A DNA stretch of 14,892 nucleotides, from contig WQST01000038.1 in the NCBI GenBank assembly GCA_009787745.1, positions 1-14,892 of the forward strand, written 5' to 3'. Shown here in pieces: positions 12,069 to 14,892 of this stretch (position 1 is its first letter; every line of letters begins with the position of its first letter). This stretch comes from Lachnospiraceae bacterium (GTDB lineage: Bacteria; Bacillota; Clostridia; Lachnospirales; Lachnospiraceae). A program made the translations under genes and the position numbers. The notes beneath the pieces are model-generated. The model saw only the letters and a list, made by a program, of their open reading frames with translations, had not been told where the DNA came from and ran no database searches.

Positions 12069-14303
12069 TCAGGTTGTTTCCGCTAAATATAAACTTACCC
12101 TATTTTGAATATTCGCTGATATTGATTCAACTGATTGATTTCCGGAAAAATAATCAAGGGCTTCTTCAATAATTATATTTATGATTTCATTATTATCAAA
12201 TAAACTTTCGCGGGTAATTGATTCTATCAGGTCAAAAATTTTTCGGACATCTGCTTCCTCAGATTTCCTTAGGAGTATCATTTCATCATTTACAAAGGTG
12301 CTGATTATTCCTTCATCATTAATGATCATTTGTGCGTATTGCTCAAGCACATTTTCATTTACCGGAAAACCGTATCCTAATACAACACTATCTCTTTTAG
12401 TGTATTCATAATTCGCCAATACATGCTTGATATATTGGAACGCTCCATTTTTGTTATCTGACATAGATGAAATCCCGAAACGATCTATAAATGTAATCGT
12501 TGAACCATTATCACCGTCTTTAGTCGGAAAACCTTTATAAGTAATTTCCCCATCGAAATATATATCCGCTAATGAAGTAGTATAAGTATGCTGGAAGCCC
12601 TTTATATCAAAAGACATTAGCAATCGCTCACCTGATGAAAAGTCATTTGTTAATACTAAACCAGAAATTAACGGTTTTGTGACATGTGGAGGATATTTTT
12701 CCGCATTTTTTATAATTGCATGAAATTCCGATGTTTCGAAATAGCATACTCCGGCTTCAATATCCAAGAAATCTTTAAGCGATGTTTTTAAGATATGTTT
12801 AAGATAATCTTCTCGCGAAAAATCATGATTTATACCCGAAATTGGGATTATATCATCAGGTTTTTTTGATAATAAATTATCAAATTCTTTCCATGTCCAT
12901 CCCATATCATTACCAACATCAGATGTTTTACCCACTAAAGTATTAATATAAAAAGAACTAGACATTGTATATAAATGCCCATTTGTTTCTGATAATTCAA
13001 GAATATTTTTAAGGTAATCATTTCGACTTATACCCGACTCATTATCAATATACTCATAAAGGTCAACAAATAACCCTTTCTCAATATAGCTTTTGATTGG
13101 CATTACAGAATCAAGGTAAATTATATCTGCCTGTTTCCCCGAAATCAGATCAAGATTAAATAAATCTAAAGCATTGTTATAGGTCGCCCAATCAGTAAAA
13201 TAAGATTTAATCTCAATAAAATAATCCTCATTTGATTCATTAAAGTCATTAACGGTCTTTTTTAATTGGTCATTATTTTTTAATACCGCCAAAACTAATA
13301 ACTTTTTATTATTATATAGAGGTTCATCAGTTTTTTTATATCTAACAACGCTCATATTATTAATGAAAAATGTCTCTTCCGATTCAAGGGTAAAAATACT
13401 TTCATTTGCATAAACAATAAATTTATTTAATATGCTTGAAGATTTAGCCAGTAAATCATTTGTACCTGATTTTAAATCAATTCCAAATACTTGATATTTT
13501 TCAACTCGCAAAATATCATATCCCCCCATACCATTTGCGAAATAGACGTCTCCTCTGTTTTCATCATTATAAAAATCGACAGTAATTTCTTCATCGTATT
13601 TTAATTCATCCATATTAATAACTCTAAAAACGGGGGATATCTCATAGCCTCCCGGTATGAATTGTAAAACAATTACTCTGCCGTCTAATAATTTAATGAT
13701 ATCAGCAGTGATATATTTTTCATTATCAGTTATATCCCAAATAAGTTGACCGCTTTCGTCAAAGACACCATAAAAATTATCTGAACCAATATATATGAAT
13801 CCATGAGAATCTATGATAAGTTTAGTATCAGACCCAATGTTCCTCGTATCAAGATTATCAATGTTACTTAATACTGTACTTTTTATATGATATCCTGCGT
13901 TATCAAATAAATCTAAAACTAACTCCCCCCTGTCGATATTCCAATTATTGCTTAATATCCAAATCTTCTCATCAGAAATTTCAGCGGCAAGAACTGCTTT
14001 TTGCACTGAATCATTATCATTTAATATGATTTCTTCTTTTTTTATTCCATCCAAATCAAAAGTGATAACTTTTATAATAATATCTGATATACCGGAACTG
14101 CCAACCAGTTTTAATTCAGATTCGGTTTTGGCAAATTTAAAATATCTGTCCAAACCTAGTTCTGCCGCCGTTTCAACAGAAATAAAGTAATCTATTTTCT
14201 CTTTCTCTGTGCTCACATCAGTTCTACAAGCAATAAAAAAGATTACCCATATCAACATCAATAAAAAATGCAATTTTTTTATTATTATTTTATCTGCTTT
14301 CAT
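12069..14303 (-). CDS. Extracellular solute-binding lipoprotein with large N-terminal extension
   Basis: A 744-residue membrane-anchored protein. The signal peptide ends in FFIAC, with lipid-attachment Cys26 (a Phe at -3 is slightly off consensus). Residues about 35-325 form a beta-rich region with recurring hydrophobic-Gly/Asp blocks (KLIIDSHGFIYIGSDNFYGVFD, RVIVLQFIPGGYEI, YQVFGIDLKSG) that reads like a beta-propeller. Residues about 334-744 resemble family 1 ABC solute-binding proteins: KQADIIYLDSVMPIKSYIEKGLFVDL, MGWTWKEFDNLL, a YKGFPTKDGDNG ligand-loop motif and the ending SVESISANIQNRVSLYLAE. A sugar or oligosaccharide ligand is likely from the family, and the upstream GH26 gene fits this. 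No permease or ATPase gene lies nearby. There is no recognisable ribosome binding site before the ATG at 14303, yet no better start exists. The gene is distinctly AT-rich (14 G/C in the 60 bases 13201-13260). Confidence 0.82.
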   Translation of the reverse strand: MKADKIIIKKLHFLLMLIWVIFFIACRTDVSTEKEKIDYFISVETAAELGLDRYFKFAKTESELKLVGSSGISDIIIKVITFDLDGIKKEEIILNDNDSVQKAVLAAEISDEKIWILSNNWNIDRGELVLDLFDNAGYHIKSTVLSNIDNLDTRNIGSDTKLIIDSHGFIYIGSDNFYGVFDESGQLIWDITDNEKYITADIIKLLDGRVIVLQFIPGGYEISPVFRVINMDELKYDEEITVDFYNDENRGDVYFANGMGGYDILRVEKYQVFGIDLKSGTNDLLAKSSSILNKFIVYANESIFTLESEETFFINNMSVVRYKKTDEPLYNNKKLLVLAVLKNNDQLKKTVNDFNESNEDYFIEIKSYFTDWATYNNALDLFNLDLISGKQADIIYLDSVMPIKSYIEKGLFVDLYEYIDNESGISRNDYLKNILELSETNGHLYTMSSSFYINTLVGKTSDVGNDMGWTWKEFDNLLSKKPDDIIPISGINHDFSREDYLKHILKTSLKDFLDIEAGVCYFETSEFHAIIKNAEKYPPHVTKPLISGLVLTNDFSSGERLLMSFDIKGFQHTYTTSLADIYFDGEITYKGFPTKDGDNGSTITFIDRFGISSMSDNKNGAFQYIKHVLANYEYTKRDSVVLGYGFPVNENVLEQYAQMIINDEGIISTFVNDEMILLRKSEEADVRKIFDLIESITRESLFDNNEIINIIIEEALDYFSGNQSVESISANIQNRVSLYLAETT

Positions 14304-14365
14304 TAATTATAGGTTATCATGAAGCTATCAATAAATCAACATATTGTTATCTTAGATTTTCATGC

Positions 14366-14403
14366 GACAAACGAAACCCCCACAATTCACGAGCTTGCGG
14401 GGG
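14366..14403 (-). terminator. Terminator-like hairpin after the GH26 gene
   Basis: On the minus strand CCCCCGCAA (14403-14395) pairs with TTGTGGGGG (14385-14377) with one G-U pair, around a 9-base loop. It is followed by the T-rich TTTCGTTTGT. On the plus strand the G-U position becomes an A-C mismatch, which supports minus-strand use. It lies about 40 bases after the stop codon. Confidence 0.7.
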
Positions 14404-14444
14404 ATCATATTCCGTTTTTGGCTTATATACTTATGCCTCTCTTC

Positions 14445-14892
14445 TCAATCCACATAAATCGGATAATTTTTTAAATCCGGTAAATCTTCATGTGTCAGCA
14501 CATACTCACTGTCATAAACCGTTCTTAACATATCAAATTCCGTGCGCTGTTCGGTTTTTACGAATTCACCGTTCCATACACACCACCAGCTCCACATAGC
14601 ACCGTCGCGCTTAGCTATCTCCGGGTCAAATAAAACACCGTTCTCAGTTAGCGCAATCAGCTTCGGAGTATTGCTGTAATCAGCTATCTCAAAGAATTTA
14701 CCTGATTGCGACGAATAATCACGGTCAGCAGCATAAATATCCTCACCAATGATGTCAACATACTCATCACCGGGATACCAGTCTTTATGCTGACCATTCC
14801 AAACCCAAATTAGATTGGTAAGATTATGGTGATTATTAAGCCGATCAAAAAGTAACTTCCATAATTTAAGATATGAATCTTTATCGGTACCC
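14445..14892 (-). CDS. Glycoside hydrolase family 26 protein, C-terminal part (probable beta-mannanase)
   Basis: Only the last 148 residues are in the window; the gene continues past the right edge, and the stop is TGA at 14447-14445. I translated it from the minus strand. NLIWVWNGQHKDWYPGDEYVDIIGEDIY, LIALTENG (Glu codon at 14645-14643, the expected GH26 catalytic nucleophile) and AMWSWWCVWNGEFV form the end of a GH26 (beta/alpha)8 barrel. GH26 enzymes are mainly endo-beta-1,4-mannanases, with some beta-glucanases and xylanases, so mannan is the most likely substrate but is not proven. Secretion cannot be judged because the N-terminus is missing. The enzyme fits a plant-fibre-degrading anaerobe. 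The solute-binding gene lies directly downstream but is separated by a terminator. Confidence 0.88.
   Translation of the reverse strand, partial: GTDKDSYLKLWKLLFDRLNNHHNLTNLIWVWNGQHKDWYPGDEYVDIIGEDIYAADRDYSSQSGKFFEIADYSNTPKLIALTENGVLFDPEIAKRDGAMWSWWCVWNGEFVKTEQRTEFDMLRTVYDSEYVLTHEDLPDLKNYPIYVD

Noticed and set aside
14306..14311. TATAAT on the minus strand just before the solute-binding gene as a -10 box.
   Set aside because: It ends two bases before the ATG, so transcription would start inside the gene, and no -35 box lies at 16-18 bases.

Overview
This window is a core chromosomal segment from an endospore-forming member of the Bacillota, most likely class Clostridia and close to Lachnospiraceae. 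The evidence is a complete spoIIIAA-AH sporulation operon, followed by an Asp23-family gene, nusB and xseA, plus AGGAGG-type ribosome binding sites and moderate to low G+C. Every gene I can support lies on the minus strand, so transcription runs from high to low coordinates.

Region by region, in the direction of transcription. (1) 14892-14445: the 3' end of a GH26 glycoside hydrolase (probable beta-mannanase), closed by a terminator-like hairpin. (2) 14303-12069: a large lipoprotein with an N-terminal region that looks repeat- or propeller-like, joined to an ABC-type extracellular solute-binding domain. No permease genes are in the window. (3) 11858-11565: a small secreted Cys/His-containing protein of unknown function, followed by about 270 bases without a supported gene and a strong hairpin terminator at 11292-11249. 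The segment from about 14.3 to 11.3 kb looks AT-richer than its neighbours. (4) 11197-6012: the spoIIIA operon. It is preceded by a sigma-E-like promoter that carries a SpoIIID-like GGACAAG box in its spacer. Its eight genes encode the mother-cell half of the SpoIIIA-SpoIIQ-type channel (ATPase AA, membrane proteins AB-AF, ring proteins AG and AH). (5) 6022-1789: a near-consensus sigma-A promoter overlaps the last codons of spoIIIAH. It should drive deoB (phosphopentomutase), prfC (release factor 3) and a transglutaminase-like lipoprotein. (6) 1754-1: another candidate sigma-A promoter, then an Asp23/Gls24 gene, nusB and the first 257 codons of xseA.

Most of the content is ordinary housekeeping and sporulation machinery. 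The more interesting points are these: the deoB-prfC-lipoprotein insertion in the spoIIIAH/asp23 junction; the vegetative promoter hidden in the end of a sporulation gene; the SpoIIID-like box inside the sigma-E promoter; a 14-base palindrome ATAACANNTGTTAT that occurs four times; a SpoIIIAE that lacks its usual signal sequence; non-ATG starts for several genes; and the orphan solute-binding fusion protein and small secreted protein. I saw no rRNA, tRNA, CRISPR array or intact mobile element.
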